From Turritopsis dohrnii (lineage: Eukaryota > Cnidaria > Hydrozoa > Anthoathecata > Oceaniidae), in the NCBI GenBank assembly GCA_027922465.2, contig BQMF02000021.1, positions 248,001 through 312,000 of the forward strand: a stretch of 64,000 nucleotides of DNA, given 5' to 3'. Each line of letters starts with the position of its first letter. The first letter of the stretch is position 1. A program made the translations under genes and the position numbers. The notes under the pieces are model-generated. The model was given only the letters and a program-made list of their open reading frames with translations, ran no database searches and was not told the DNA's origin. This document shows positions 12,966 to 24,966 of the stretch, one piece after another.

Positions 12966-13352
12966 AGAGGTGTAGTGGTATAGTGGTCATCGTACTTGCC
13001 ATCCGACTGGGAGGTCCAGGTTCGATACCCAGTGCGTCACTACGATTCACTTGGCAAGTGAATGTTCCTTCGCCCGTGTCGACTCATGCCATGTGAGGGA
13101 AACTGGGTACCACAGCTCTGATACAAGAGTGTGGGTAGATATTTCAGACATTGTGGCGTGATGTGGCTCTCACGAGGTTCTACACTTGCGAGAACTCAAG
13201 TTCTCCCGTGTAGAAGGAGTGTCAATGTATATGTCATGGCTCCGCAGCTCCCCCCTGCGGGGTTACATTGTCTGACAAGGGCTGTGATTCCTACTCCTTC
13301 GTGGGTAGGAGCCATTCCGGGACATCGGAGGGCATATATCTATCTATCTATA
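12966..13352 (+). mobile_element. tRNA-derived SINE, family B, (TATC)n tail
   Basis: The head gtgtagtggtatagtggtca resembles a tRNA D-arm with box A, and ggttcgatacc is a good box B. A ~280-bp body with GC-rich patches follows and ends in a (TATC)n tail at 13338-13351. The body differs from family A. The ORF 13131-13358 lies wholly inside it and is not a gene. Confidence 0.85.
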
Positions 13353-14638
13353 CAATGAAATGCAAAATTGATCTTTGATTTTCCTACCAGTGAAAAGCTC
13401 TTTAATGAGACGAGCAGGGGCAAATTGAAAATAGCTTTCTTTTAAGTAATTAAGTGTTTGAATCTTCGATCAATAAAACGCCTGGGTCATTTCGTCTTCC
13501 TAAATCACAACCCCGAAGCCAGAGTTAAGTCTATTGCTCGCGTAATGACGCAAGCAAATTCCAAAGCCGCTATTGCAAAGAAATCACTCACTCAGTGATA
13601 ACGTATTGATTCATCAAACTATATAATTCCACCTTCTCATGTAAAGATTTGAGTGAAAGGAATTAACTCCAGCATACAAGAATAATATCTTTCATCATAA
13701 TAATTACCACTTAGATGCTCTTATATATCGGCCATTTGAAGCTTTGTATACTTGCCAACTAAGTAATTTTTTCCTTTATAAATTATCAACAAAACAATTT
13801 GAACAATGCAGATTTCGATGCAATTTCTATAATCAGTAGAAAGAAAGATAGCTAAAGTTCTAGTTCCAACGGTTTTGCAATGCAACAGAAATTGACACTA
13901 TGCATTATTGCTAAAGTACTTTATTAAATAATTTACTACCAGCTTTTAATTATATATTTCCCCATAGGGCGAAATATATGTTAAAACCGGCATTTTCCTT
14001 CTTCTTCTTCTTCTCCTTCTTCTCCTCCTCCGTTCACTTTTACAGCCGCGGTTCGGTATTGAATTTTCGCCTAGCCAAAGTAGATAAGAATAGAGGCTAG
14101 TCTACAGCACGCCATTTTTTTTCAGTCAGTGCAGATGAGCAGTGGAAGATTTTTGCTTTTTCTTCTGCTAGCTTTTCAAAAGATTGAAAAGATGAAACGT
14201 TAAATAATGGAAATGAATCGTTTTAGTTCAGTTCAGTGTTAAAAAGCTTTGCAAAAACTTCTGAATGAACGTGTAAAAACCAGAAAAAATTGATATATCA
14301 ATGATGTTTTGTTTTTGTTGATAACAATGTTATGATGATTGGTAATTAATTTGCTTCGAACAGCAAACCATTGAAGCTGTGGTTTCGGTGCAAAGGTGAA
14401 AATTCATTATCATAAGCCAGGCTGAAGATTTATTTTTATTTTACATCCTGATATAATGTAGCCCAACTGAACTGAAAGCACGATGTACCAGCCATAAAGG
14501 AAACCCTTTTCATGTGGAGAACAACCAGTTCAATCAGTTTGTTAATTCAAAAAGTACATACAAAAACAAGTAAAAACATGATGTCGTATATGCAATAAGA
14601 AGTTCAGAAAACCAATAACGTATAATATTGTAAACGCC
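13353..14638. other. Intergenic stretch, simple repeats only
   Basis: No gene seen. It contains a (CTT/CTC)n microsatellite at about 13999-14031 and otherwise AT-rich sequence. Confidence 0.5.
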
Positions 14639-14980
14639 GTGGATATTCATCCGCACTTTTATAAAGTGTGGACAAATAATTTTGAAGTTATTCGTCCGCA
14701 CCTTTAGTGAGTGCTATTAAAATCCGTTAGAAAATAATTTAAATATATTTAAAGTGCTTAAAGTGGTATATAGCTTGTGAATAAGATTGCACTATGGTGA
14801 AAGAGATTGCGACAGGGGTTCAGTTTTTTACAATTGCAGAATTAGAAGAATCTATTAAAAGTTACGAAAGAACGTCTAACACATTGTATGCCGTAAAATT
14901 AGTGCGGACGAATAACTTCAAAATTATTCTTCCGCACTTTTATTATATAAATAATAATAAAAGTGCGAACGAATATCCAC
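14639..14980. mobile_element. 342-bp MITE with GTGGATATTC ends
   Basis: The left end gtggatattcatccgcactt is inverted at the right end (aagtgcgaacgaatatccac), and an inner block (aataattttgaagttattcg) is inverted at 14905-14930. The ORF 14794-15030 runs through the right arm and is not considered real. Confidence 0.75.
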
Positions 14981-16170
14981 TTCGTATTGTAAAACACAGG
15001 ATTGAGACACATAATACAATAACTTCTTGAAAGAATCTGGTCGAGTGTGCTTCCCTGAATAGTCATTTAATCCAACAACAGAAACATAGTTTACTATGGA
15101 TGAATTCCATGATCACGTATACTGTTTTGATACTGTATATCATATTTTATTTTGCAAAATTTAATATATGTACGGTCAATTTTCCTGTACGAACAACGAA
15201 CGTAATTCAAAACACAATAGAAATGACAGTCTGTAAATTAAATCAAGCCGGAACAGGAACTTCTACTTTCAGCTATGTAGTGATTTGGTTATGGATATGT
15301 ATTTTCACTAGTTGGGATTTATATATGAAGGTCATTTTTACCACAAAATAAACAATGAGTGTGAACATATTTTTTTGAACAGAGATGTTTATTCTGAATA
15401 CTTGAATTTAGTTTTATAAATTGTCACTTTAAGCCCATCTTTTTTTTAAAAAAATAACTATTCTGTTCTAATGTGAAATGTTACACGTAATATTTATTAA
15501 TAGAGATTTTGATTACTTTTGATAGTTATTTGCTTATATGTCTACCCGGAAGTATACTGGTGGTATCGAAATTAGGTTTAACAGTTTTGTTTTCTTCTTT
15601 TGTACAGAAAACCTGTGTACAAATTTGATTGTATAATGTTGTAAGTTTTATTCGAGTTACAAATGGTATAAGGGATAGGAAACTTGTCAAGCTTCTGCAA
15701 CAAAAAAGATCATACATATTATATTATGATAAAATTGTCTTACACATTGATGGGTTTGTTGATATGCAGTTGTTTAAGGGAAAATATTAGTCGCACTTTG
15801 TCCATAGTAACTTCTCGGTCACTTTTTAACTCCTCAGCAAAAAATTTTAAGAGAAAACTTATCATTTGACCGTGAACAACTTCATTTCATAATAACTTCA
15901 AAGTAAGTTTTTTTGTGGTATTAAATTCAATCAGAGTATTAGGTCGATGATAGTTATAATGTAATTATTTAATCATACATTTTCTCATGGTAATCCATGT
16001 ACACACAATAATTGATAAAATGTTTGCAACTTTGGGGACAATATAGTCGCATTTTTGCGAATCTTGTTATCTTTTCGCAACATTGCATACAAATGTGTTA
16101 ATCACATTATTAGATTTCTGCGTAAGCAAGAAATTAAGACCGTCCGTGTTCTTGGTTGATTTTATTTTTC
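14981..16170. other. Intergenic stretch without recognised gene
   Basis: A plus ORF at 15100-15351 (83 codons) has two hydrophobic stretches but no homology I recognise and no clear promoter or splice context. I would not call it a gene. The rest is AT-rich. Confidence 0.4.
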
Positions 16171-16496
16171 TTACTGTCCAAACCTAGCGTGATTACTATT
16201 AGTCCGCGGCGCTTGTTTATGTCTAATATGGCACCTCGTCAAAATGTCAATTCCCGTGAAAGAAAATGGCGTACATCCATTCATAATTCAAAATCGTATC
16301 CATATCTCAAAATATCTTTTGAATCGTTGTCAGATGAATTATCAAATTTCCAGAAACATTTGAAAGTATTATAATAATGTTTTTATGTTACTATTTCTTC
16401 ATGTTTTGAAATATATCAAGTGGATATTCTTTAAGTACAAAGTATGAACGAAAAATGCAGAAATCTTTATGCCTATTAAGGCTCTTGTTTTTCTTA
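16171..16496 (+). repeat. Left copy of a ~325-bp tandem duplication
   Basis: The segment from ttactgtccaaacctagcgt to ggctcttgttttt is repeated at 17338-17663 at high identity. The right copy ends in tttatttag, a good splice acceptor 19 bp before the RING-gene ATG at 17685, so the unit probably contains intron or 5' UTR sequence of that gene. Confidence 0.9.
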
Positions 16497-17337
16497 GGGG
16501 CTGATTACATGATCTTTTTTTATCCCGGGTACCGGGCTGAAAAGTATCGCCAATATTTTCCAGCCCTGTATTACATGAAAAAATTATACACGTGTTGCGC
16601 GAAATGGATAGCGCAGGAAAAACAAAAAATCGAGATGGCGGCGAACGATGTGTTTCTTCTCAAAAAGTATATTCTGTTAATTGGAATGTTGTGTTTTCAA
16701 CTTAATGGTTTCATTTTCTGTATGGGACTTTATCAAAAGCATACAAATGACATTTTTGCTCTTTATTATTCAAGAAAACGTTCGTTGTTTATATAGAAAC
16801 AAACAGCTTTAAAAATCAGAAGGTTGAATCGCAAAAGAAGGTCTGTGTGGGTTGTCAATGGTAGAGATGATACTTGGTGGAGAAATTTAATCACTGGTAT
16901 TTCACCAAAATCCTTGTGGTACAAGAACTTTAGAATGGACGAAGATTCTTTTCATCTTCTGTGTGAACATTTAAGACCTTACATTTCACCTGACCATAAT
17001 TCTCCTAATCATCGTATCCTCAGCCTGAGACCATGTCGTTGGTCCATCTAAACTTAAACTTTGTAGTTTTGTTGGATTGACTCGTGTTTGCTTCTGAAGA
17101 TGCCATGTTTATAATGAAAATATATACTACACTGCGCATGTGTTGAAATCAAATCTCATCCCGGATACCGGGCTGGCCCGGTTATTTGATATTACATGCA
17201 TCCTTTTTGGCTCGACACCCGAGATATCTCGGTTTGCCAAACTGTAAAAATAAGAGAATTTGTTAGACAAAGTGAGCTAGCCCGGCACCCGAGATATCCC
17301 GACACCCGGGACAAAAAGTGATCATGTAATCAGCCCC
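16497..17337 (+). mobile_element. PIF/Harbinger-like element, 841 bp, TSD TTA
   Basis: Perfect 18-bp terminal inverted repeats (ggggctgattacatgatc) flank the element, with TTA duplicated at 16494-16496 and 17338-17340. The interior has a transposase N-terminal fragment and several palindromic cccgggtaccggg-type blocks. It is too short for a full nuclease ORF, so it is non-autonomous. It lies exactly at the junction of the two tandem units. Confidence 0.9.
16824..17051 (+). pseudogene. Harbinger nuclease N-terminal fragment
   Basis: The 75-codon ORF contains DDTWWRNLITGISPKSLWYK and NFRMDEDSFHLLCEHLRPYI, matching the start of the HARBI1/PIF DDE nuclease family (a Trp-rich stretch, then FRM…F..LC..L.P.I). 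It stops after about 70 residues, before any catalytic Asp/Glu, leaving only the head of a family normally about 350 residues long. Confidence 0.75.
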
Positions 17338-17663
17338 TTACTGTCCAAACCTAGCGTGATTACTATACGTCCGCGGCGCTTGTTTATGTCTAGTATGGCA
17401 CCTCGTCAAAATGTCAATTCCCGTGAAAGAAAATGGCGTACATATATTCTTAATTCATAATCGTACCATATCACAAAATATCTCTTGAATCGTTGTGAGA
17501 TGAATCATCAAAATTTCCAGAAACATTTGAAAGCTTTATAATAATCGTTGTTATGTTACTATTTCATTTTTTTTGAATTATTTCAAGTGGGTATTTATTT
17601 AAGTAAGAAGTATGAAGGAAAAATGCAGAAATCTTTGTGCCTGTTACGGCTCTTGTTTTATTT
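17338..17663 (+). repeat. Right copy of the ~325-bp tandem duplication
   Basis: It matches 16171-16496 with scattered substitutions and short indels. It leads directly into the first coding exon of the RING/ankyrin gene and could carry its 5' UTR or promoter. Confidence 0.9.
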
Positions 17664-17684
17664 AGATTAACAACTGGTATCACA

Positions 17685-20600
17685 ATGGCTGAAAACTCAC
17701 ACATCGAAGGGGAGTTTCAATGCCCCATTTGCATGTTTGGAATTGTTACCCCTCAAATACTACCTTGTCGCCATTCGTTTTGCAAAGAATGTATGGAATA
17801 TTTTCTTCAGTTCGATGACAAGGGATATGCTACTTGGAGTTGCCCAAATCAATGTCGACAAGTAATAAATCTACGAAGAGATCAGACTTTGGACGATGTT
17901 TTGCAAAAAGTATTTGCGTTGGAGAAATACCACGATAAAGTCAAAAGTGAAACAAATTCGTATGTAATGTTGTGTTATTCTAGTCGTAGTTATATCAAAG
18001 ATATGTTAACTTTTGCAAGAAATTTACCTTATGATAGTAAAATATGATTTGATGCTTTAGTTTCCTAAAGGAGCGTCAATTGCTTTTACAGTAAATAGTA
18101 AACGTATGATGACATCTGCTATTTAGAAATATTCATATTCTCCCTCGGGTTAAAAAACAATAAGATAATTTGAACTTCTAGTTAGTGTGATACGATAATA
18201 AAGGAGGAAGATTAAACAAATATGCATAATATACCCTTTTCCGTTATTCTAGAGAAATAGTCAACTGTCAACAAAAACATGAGCAAAAGATCTTATGCTC
18301 TCATTACTGTCAAACCTGTCGTAAAACTTCATGTAAGTCATGTTTTGAAGAACATGCATGTGAAGGAAACAGCTTCATCAAGATTGCTTATGATGGCCAA
18401 AAGGAATCTTTCCAACCTATTTGTGAAGAGCATCAATCGTATGCAAGACACATTTGCAGAGAGTGCAACAATCAACTCATTTGTGTATATTGTAAGCACA
18501 GAAGACATCGAAACCATGATTTCTTTGACCTCGATTCCTATGTTGAAAAGGTGAAAGAAAATTTAACTGCTGATTACCAGTTTGCCGGAGAATCTATTGC
18601 ACAACTACAACAGCCTGATGAAGAGTTGATGAAACAGTTCCAAGATTTCAGAGAAAAGCTGAGTGAAGAACTGCTTGTTAGGAGGATCATCCGCGTAAAT
18701 AGTTACATCACACATCTTTATGAAGAAGAATCAAAGATATTACAGCAGTTTGATGATCGTACCAATTCATTCATCCAACAAAGAGCAAGAAAGCTGGAAT
18801 CATTTACTGAAATAGATGGCTTACTGGATAACAAAAACAGCATCCGTACTCTTGCAATGATATCAGAACAAGAAGTTTTATTGCAGAAATTACAAAATAT
18901 TGTGAAAGAGCTTTCTTTGAAATTTATTCTAACTGATTTGACGTCTGATAACATTTTGGGGGAACTTCGCTTCGAAGAATCGAATAGTCATGCTTTCCAA
19001 AATTCATTTGCCAAGGACAATGTATTTGGTAAGTTCCAAAATCATCTTCATCATCCTAGTTTTTCTGATTTAAACCTTTAGACAAATTAGCTGCTAACAC
19101 TTTTTTATTTCTTTTAGAAATGATTCTGTCAACGGATCTCAGGTAATACGATAAAAAACAATACAATACAAACCATACAATAATAATTGATAGATAGATT
19201 CATTGCTTAACACACTTTTTTTTTCTTTTTCTCAATCAAAAATACTCTGATTTCTAAAAATTCTGTATTCAAGTTTGAGTTTCACCGAAGCAAATTAAGC
19301 TGACATTTGGATATATCCATTTTCACACGATACAAAACACCATGTATTGTCAGCTAAACGATGAGATATATGATGCCACTGACCGGTTACGCTGAAAAGG
19401 TTGGCCCAGATAGTAATTTATTCATGGTATCACGTGTCATGGAAACACGTGGTGAGCCCACTGCGCCAACATCCGAAAAGAGTAGTCCGATATTTTCAGC
19501 AGGAATGTCGAAGTAGATGTCAATTGGCAGTTTCCTGTACACTTTGTGCGATTGAGACTATTTCCTGTATACTTTCTGTTTCCTGTGCGATTATTGAGAC
19601 TATCAACTACATGAATATCAAATGCAGATTATTCTTTATCACTGTCCAAAAGATTCTGGGTTCCGAATTGTCGTTTTTGAAATTATTTTCAAATCTTCTG
19701 ATTTAATATTCTATTGTTCTTTGACATTACCGATCATATTCATTATAGAAGCGTAGAGAAATTTCACAAGGAGACATCATCGCAAATGATGAAGAAGTAC
19801 GCAAACTATACCTTAACAGGTACAATTTATATCTTTTTAGTTGAACTCACATAAAACTTTGATATTAATATTGGCGGTTTCACTTTTATCAAGCGTTGTA
19901 TATGATATGTTTACTATCTGTATCCTGCAAAAGTGATAATTTCTTAGTTAACATTAAAGAATTGATATTCATGCTTAATCAAGGAGTTTGAGAAAACACA
20001 ATTTCTTCTCTAAATTTCTCTATTTCTGCTACTATGTACTGAAGCATTTCGATTCTTTCCTTATCGGGATAGATTGAGAAACCACACATGGAGTTATAAA
20101 CAAAAAAGAGTCAGTTAGGGCTTTCTTTCTTATAACTGATCATTCCTTCCTCATTTTGTAACAGAAATCGAAAATGTTAAAGAACTTGCAAATTTAAAAA
20201 TGGCAATGTGGCTTGGACATGAAAAAGACGCATACAAGTATATGATGGCGGCTGTAAAATCAAACAATTCAAAAATGTTGAAAGTCATTTTGGAAAGTAC
20301 AGACATTGATTTTCAAATCAACAAAAAAGAAGACCGTGGAAAAACAGTACTTATTCTTGCATGTGAATACGGCCATCTCGAATGTGTCAAGTTACTGCTT
20401 AAACATCATTGTGATGTCAATATTAAAAGTAACTATGGATCTACTGCACTTCTTGCTGCATCTTATGAAGGACAAAGTGAATGTGTCAAATTACTGCTTG
20501 GACATCATTGTGACATCCATGTTAAGAATAACTATGGATGCACTGCAATCATTTTTGCATCTCAGGAAGGACATTCTGAATGTCTCAAGTTACTGCTTGA

Positions 20601-20910
20601 ACATCATTGCGATATCGATACTAAGAACAACAATGGTGACACTGCACTTATAGGTGCATCTTATAAAGGACACGGTGAATGTGTCAAATTACTGCTTGAA
20701 CATCACAGCGATATCGATATTAAGAATAAGCATGGAAACACTGCACTTATTTGTGCATCTCATCAAGGACATAGTGAGTGTGTCAAATTACTGCTTGAGC
20801 ATCATTGCGATATCAACATTAAAAATAATTTTGGAAACACTGCCTTTTTTTATGCATGTAAAAATGGTCATACGGAATGTATGAATCTGCTAAAACAAGT
20901 CATGAAATAA
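17685..20910 (+). CDS. RING - B-box - B-box - coiled coil - ankyrin-repeat protein (TRIM-type E3 ligase, predicted)
   Basis: Five exons: 17685-17959, 18253-19028, 19118-19142, 19749-19819, 20165-20910. They total 1893 nt, i.e. 630 residues plus stop, with every GT-AG junction in phase. RING at residues 13-57: C13, C16, C28, H30, C33, C36, C53, C57; the last pair is C-x3-C, not the usual C-x2-C. Two B-boxes follow (about 97-130 and 145-180; the second has the pattern C-x2-H, C-x2-C, C-x2-C, H-x2-H). A helical, polar coiled-coil region spans about 180-330, and about seven ankyrin repeats fill 395-630. Family knowledge: a RING plus B-boxes and coiled coil makes a TRIM-type ubiquitin ligase that oligomerises, and the C-terminal module picks the target. 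Here that module is ANK where vertebrate TRIMs often have SPRY or NHL. Target, localisation and activity are inference. I chose the ATG at 17685 because an acceptor (tttatttag) ends at 17665; an in-frame ATG at 17637 would add 16 residues read from the duplicated repeat. Confidence 0.87.
20340..20880 (+). repeat. 99-bp tandem repeat coding the ankyrin repeats
   Basis: Five to six units of 99 bp (33 codons each) share long identical stretches, such as gtcaaattactgcttgaaca and attgcgatatc. First and last units are more diverged. The DNA-level similarity suggests recent expansion or gene conversion within the exon; unit number may vary between alleles. Confidence 0.85.
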
Positions 20911-21759
20911 GAAATGGATGTATGAAAAAGGAGGAATTACAACTAATTCCTAAGCCTTTCCTTTCTATTATCAAAATCTGTTATGTCGGCATTTCTTTGA
21001 TCGAAGAAATGAGAGAAAATATGATTTTTAGTAATGACAAAGCCTCTAATTTGGATTTACGATAAATTTCGAGAGCTTATGCTGTTTTTCGTGTATATAA
21101 ACAAAAGAATCAGTTCTTTGAAAGATGTCTCGATGATGCCTGAGAATATACAGGAGGAACAGTGTCTTTTCATTCAATTCTGAAAATTTCATATTAGAGA
21201 CTGTAGGAAGTCATGAGGAATCAGAGTTTTAAAACTGATGCTTTTGACAAAATTCAATTTTATTTGAATAGATTTATAAAAGTTGTGAGTCCTTCTCTTT
21301 TTATGCATCTACGAATAAGAAGAAAACCTGTTGATGTTTTAATATAACAGAGTTTAGATTTGTTCTGCTGTGCTTCCTTTTTTAGACTATGTACTTCTCT
21401 AAATTAATACTGGAGTGTCATCTTTCTCTCTACCATCGATATTTCAGGTCATTAAAGAATCATTGACGCAGTGCTTATATTTTTGGCTTTTCAGGGAAAG
21501 ATTTTTTTTGGAGTGGAATTTGAAATTCTTAACAAACAAGTGTATTCAATTTGTTTAATTCTAAATAGATGTGGAGAAACAAACTCGCCTTAAAGAACAT
21601 ATGTTTCATTGCCAACCTCGTCTCCTTTCCATTGTTCAGACATTTGTTTGAAAACATTGACACATTGACACAGGTCGGCCTTATAGAGGAGTGAGTGAAA
21701 AAATTGACTATCGAATGATTTTTGTGAATTATAACGTTGGTTTATTTCTTTTTCGCAAG
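20911..21759. other. 3' flank of the ankyrin gene, no gene seen
   Basis: AT-rich. A minus ORF at 21590-21790 and a plus ORF at 20877-21065 have no recognisable features; the latter starts inside the ankyrin exon in another frame. Confidence 0.45.
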
Positions 21760-22261
21760 ATGAAGATAGAATCTTCTCCATCAATGCCAACCCATCCAGA
21801 TTCTATGCAACGGCATCTAAGAAACGTGCAATATCAAGAGTTTGAATTGGTGAGATTTCATCAACAAGAGCTAGAGAAATGACGTTTTAACAATGTTGCA
21901 ATTGAAATGGATGAAGGTTGAGGAAACATTTTAAGACTGGCTTGAAGGTAAACCTTTTCTAACTTACATTTTTTCGCTTCTTTAAGTATTTGAATTGTGT
22001 TCAAGGTTTTTGACAGACGATATCGGATTTATTAGATATGTCAGTAAATGTTTTGGCGCACTATTTCTAAAACTTGGGGGATTGGAAAATATATCTAAGA
22101 CCTAATTTATCAATTAATTCGTTTTTCAAGTAATCAGCTTCCAGCGACAAAGAACCCAAAGAAAAAGACGAATTAATGAGAACTTGCAGTCCTTTTTAAC
22201 TGAAGAAAAAATCCAATTAAACGAAGCATTCTTTGATGACGAGGGCGATATCCGACAGTGA
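21760..22261 (+). pseudogene. Unassigned coding remnant, polar helix-rich C-terminus
   Basis: Following an acceptor-like tttttcgcaag, a frame opens at 21760 and reads polar residues including HLRNVQYQEFELVRFHQQEL before a TGA at 21880-21882; a similar helical composition continues in a shifted frame to about 21950. Past another acceptor at 22137 a clean frame 22138-22261 reads QRQRTQRKRRINENLQSFLT and ends at TGA. It looks like the end of a gene with a basic cluster and acidic tail, now with a frameshift or unmodelled introns. I do not recognise a family, and it could be chance. Confidence 0.3.
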
Positions 22262-22439
22262 AGAAAGCGAATGAGAACCATAAAATTCTTTTACTTTAAG
22301 GAAGAAAATTTCGCCACAAAGTTTACTCTAAAAAGTTTTTCGCAAATGGCGATTCGCGAAAATTTATGAATACCCTGATTTGGGACCTTAAATTCACCTC
22401 ATAAGTAACAAAGTTGAAACTTTGTATAGAAGTACATAT

Positions 22440-24966
22440 ATATCTGAATATATGAATCCACCCCATGATCATCAAAGCTGAAATTTTGTAAAATGATAGG
22501 TACAAGGCTAATTGTGAAGACTAAACCATAACTGACTGAACATTTTGGTTCTAGCAGGTGGTCAGCTGCCCTTAAAAATCATCCAAAATTAGGCCTTGAA
22601 ACCACTCCATAATCATCAAAGTTGACATTTTGTTAAATGATTGGTGCAAGGTCAATTGTGAATCGCAACTGACTGAAAAATTTGGTTCTAGCAAGTGGTC
22701 AGGTGCCCAAAAAAAGCTCCCTTGTCATCACACATTTTTATCACATAGTAATGACAAATAACAACACAAAAATGCAATATTTTAAAAAGTTTTAATCTGT
22801 ATTTCATGAACAACATCTTTTCGTCATCATCTTTTCTTTGTTTATACCTGAAAAGAAATTCAAATTTTGTTCAAATTCATGTCAGGATAAGAAAATCATA
22901 AATCATAATAATTGGATCACATTGTGAAGAAGACTGTATAAACAAGAGAGTATTTTATTGGTATTCAAAGTAACATGCACCCACTGTTACTACATCATCA
23001 AACGAATTCATCACCACTGTCTTCACTCTCTGCATCACTACTGTTCACATATCGAAATACTACATCTATTTCTATAACAGAATGTACATATTATAAAGTA
23101 CTTCCCTATGAGGTTCCATAAGCAAACACAGGTTCTTGAAAATCATAATAAAATCATCTCACCACTATCACTTTCGTTATTCTGTCTTAATTCCTCCTGT
23201 TCATTTTCATATGAGCATTCTACTATCCTTGGGGAACATTCTCCATTGAACCAAAGAACTCGGTAATTCCCATCAACCAGTTTGCATCCAGATGATTCTG
23301 GTAAAATTGGGGGAGGCTGGGAACATGTTGCTGATTTCCAGGTGGTGGCAATATAGTTGGTTCGATTGATTTTTTCAGCTAAAGCACGTTTACATGGTGA
23401 AAGATTACTGCTACCCAACTTTTTCTTGAAACTTATTATTTCTTCTTCACCTGTCTTATACTTTCTTTGAAACAGTTCAAATCTTGCCTCATCTACTGAC
23501 TTCAGACGTTTTAGCCCATAGAAAGCACAAAAAAATCCTTCAATTTCTTTAACTGTATCTTCACATACTACTTCTCTACACCTTAGCTCTACAAATGTGT
23601 CTTGAAATTTAACATTTTTCTCCAACATCTTTATCGAATCTTATCTTCCCTTTTCAACTAAAATTAGATGTGTAGTCGCATCCAGTCAATGTAGTGCTGA
23701 TAATGTCTTACTGATCTTTGATCCGATTGATTGGTATACTTCATTAATATTGATATAGCGTAATGTATTTTTGCTATATAAACCAGTTTCCATCCATAAC
23801 TTGATATTATGATCAAATAGGTGCATATTCCCAAGTGCTATTACCAGTACATCTATATGTACTGTTGGAATTGCAATGTTGGCTGGTGGACGGATTGTTT
23901 TTGCGTGGAAAATCATTCTTAAGTCTGCTTCTTCGTGAGTACAATACAAGTCTTCAACTTCTGACTTTACCATTGTGTTGGTAATTGATTTAAAAACGAA
24001 ACACTTATCTCCTGAATTTACAAACAACTCTTTGGATCCTAAGAACGGCAAAACCTCGTCTTTTTCCCAGTATGGTACCAAAAAATCCAAACAGTGCAAC
24101 TTTAAAGCTATCATTTCGTAAATATTCAACCAAATAGCGGACCTTTTTTGACTAGGACCAGTAATTTGATACAGTTTATCTCGGTCATCTGATCTCTTTC
24201 ACAGTCCTTGATGGAAGGTGATATGACTTTATCAAAGACAAGGTGGATGATTCCGCTTTTAACATTGCATACCTTTTTAAGAATAACAGATGTAAAAACA
24301 AAAAACAAACATAGCATCAATAATTGTTACTAAATAATAATTGTTATCTATACGACTAGGATTAGTAGATTTCACTCTTTCCAACTCCTGCAATAATTTT
24401 GTTTTTGGAGTTTTTTGCATTGATCCATCCAAATGACAAAGAGATAATGGAACAGGTGTTAGTGGATAGGTCAAAATATCCACCATATCAACTTTCTTTT
24501 CCAGCGCTACACATAAAATGGAGTCAAAGAAGTCACGCATCATTGTTGAAACCGCAGTTTTCTCATTTGGCGTGCAGATATGTAGTAGGTTAATGAAACG
24601 ATACCTCGGCGCTGTGAAGTCGCATCAGCATTGATGGTTTGCATTTGCAGGAACACAATGAGAGTATCAGTAAGATAATTTACCATATACATACCCATAA
24701 CATCAGGTTTAATGATTATAGGGTGGATTGAAGGCCTAATTTGGTTGATTTTTAAGGGCAGCTGACCACCTGTTAGAACCAAAATTTTCAGTCAGTTATG
24801 GTTCAGTCTTCACAATTAACCTTGTACCTATCATTTTACAAAATTTCAGCTTTGATGATTATGGGGTGGATTCAAGACCTAATTTAGGGGATAATGGGGG
24901 CGGCTGACCACCAATTTTTTGACAGACAGACGAAAAACAAACAGAGAGTTGAGTATTAATATATGG
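22440..24966. mobile_element. Element bounded by inverted repeats and carrying a decayed ORF
   Basis: Left: two tandem copies of a ~130-bp block (ccaccccatgatcatcaaag … gcaggtggtcagctgcc) at 22450-22700. Right: inverted copies of the same block at about 24702-24900 (ggcagctgaccacctgttag …). Between them lies the minus-strand pseudogene at 23143-24543. The right end runs on into a tail (gacagacagac … gtattaatatatgg, 24918-24966) that also ends two other repeats in the window. Exact termini and target duplication are unclear. Confidence 0.6.
23143..24543 (-). pseudogene. Decayed ORF of a repeated cnidarian-type protein family
   Basis: Minus-strand pieces fall in the expected order: 24543-24277 (TYPLTPVPLSLCHLDGSMQK), 24320-24126 (FDKVISPSIKDCERD), 24129-23686 (THEEADLRMIFHA, then IDVLVIALGN), 23628-23143 (FQDTFVELRC, NRTNYIATTWKSA). 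From memory, this order (PLTPVP…DGS, then EAD.RM..HA, then a D.DV/I.VLA segment, then FQ.TF..L) recurs in a large uncharacterised family in invertebrate genomes, usually treated as transposon-derived. Frame changes and stops between pieces show that this copy is dead. Function is unknown; the D-rich middle may be a nuclease-like core, which is inference. Confidence 0.6.

Noticed and set aside
13131..13358. 75-codon plus ORF
   Set aside because: It lies entirely within a tRNA-derived SINE body.
15100..15351. 83-codon plus ORF with two hydrophobic stretches
   Set aside because: AT-rich DNA often gives Ile/Phe/Tyr-rich ORFs; nothing else supports it.
20306..20884. Plus ORFs of 115 and 76 codons inside the ankyrin exon
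   Set aside because: They are a second frame of the same 99-bp repeats; the periodic DNA keeps more than one frame open.
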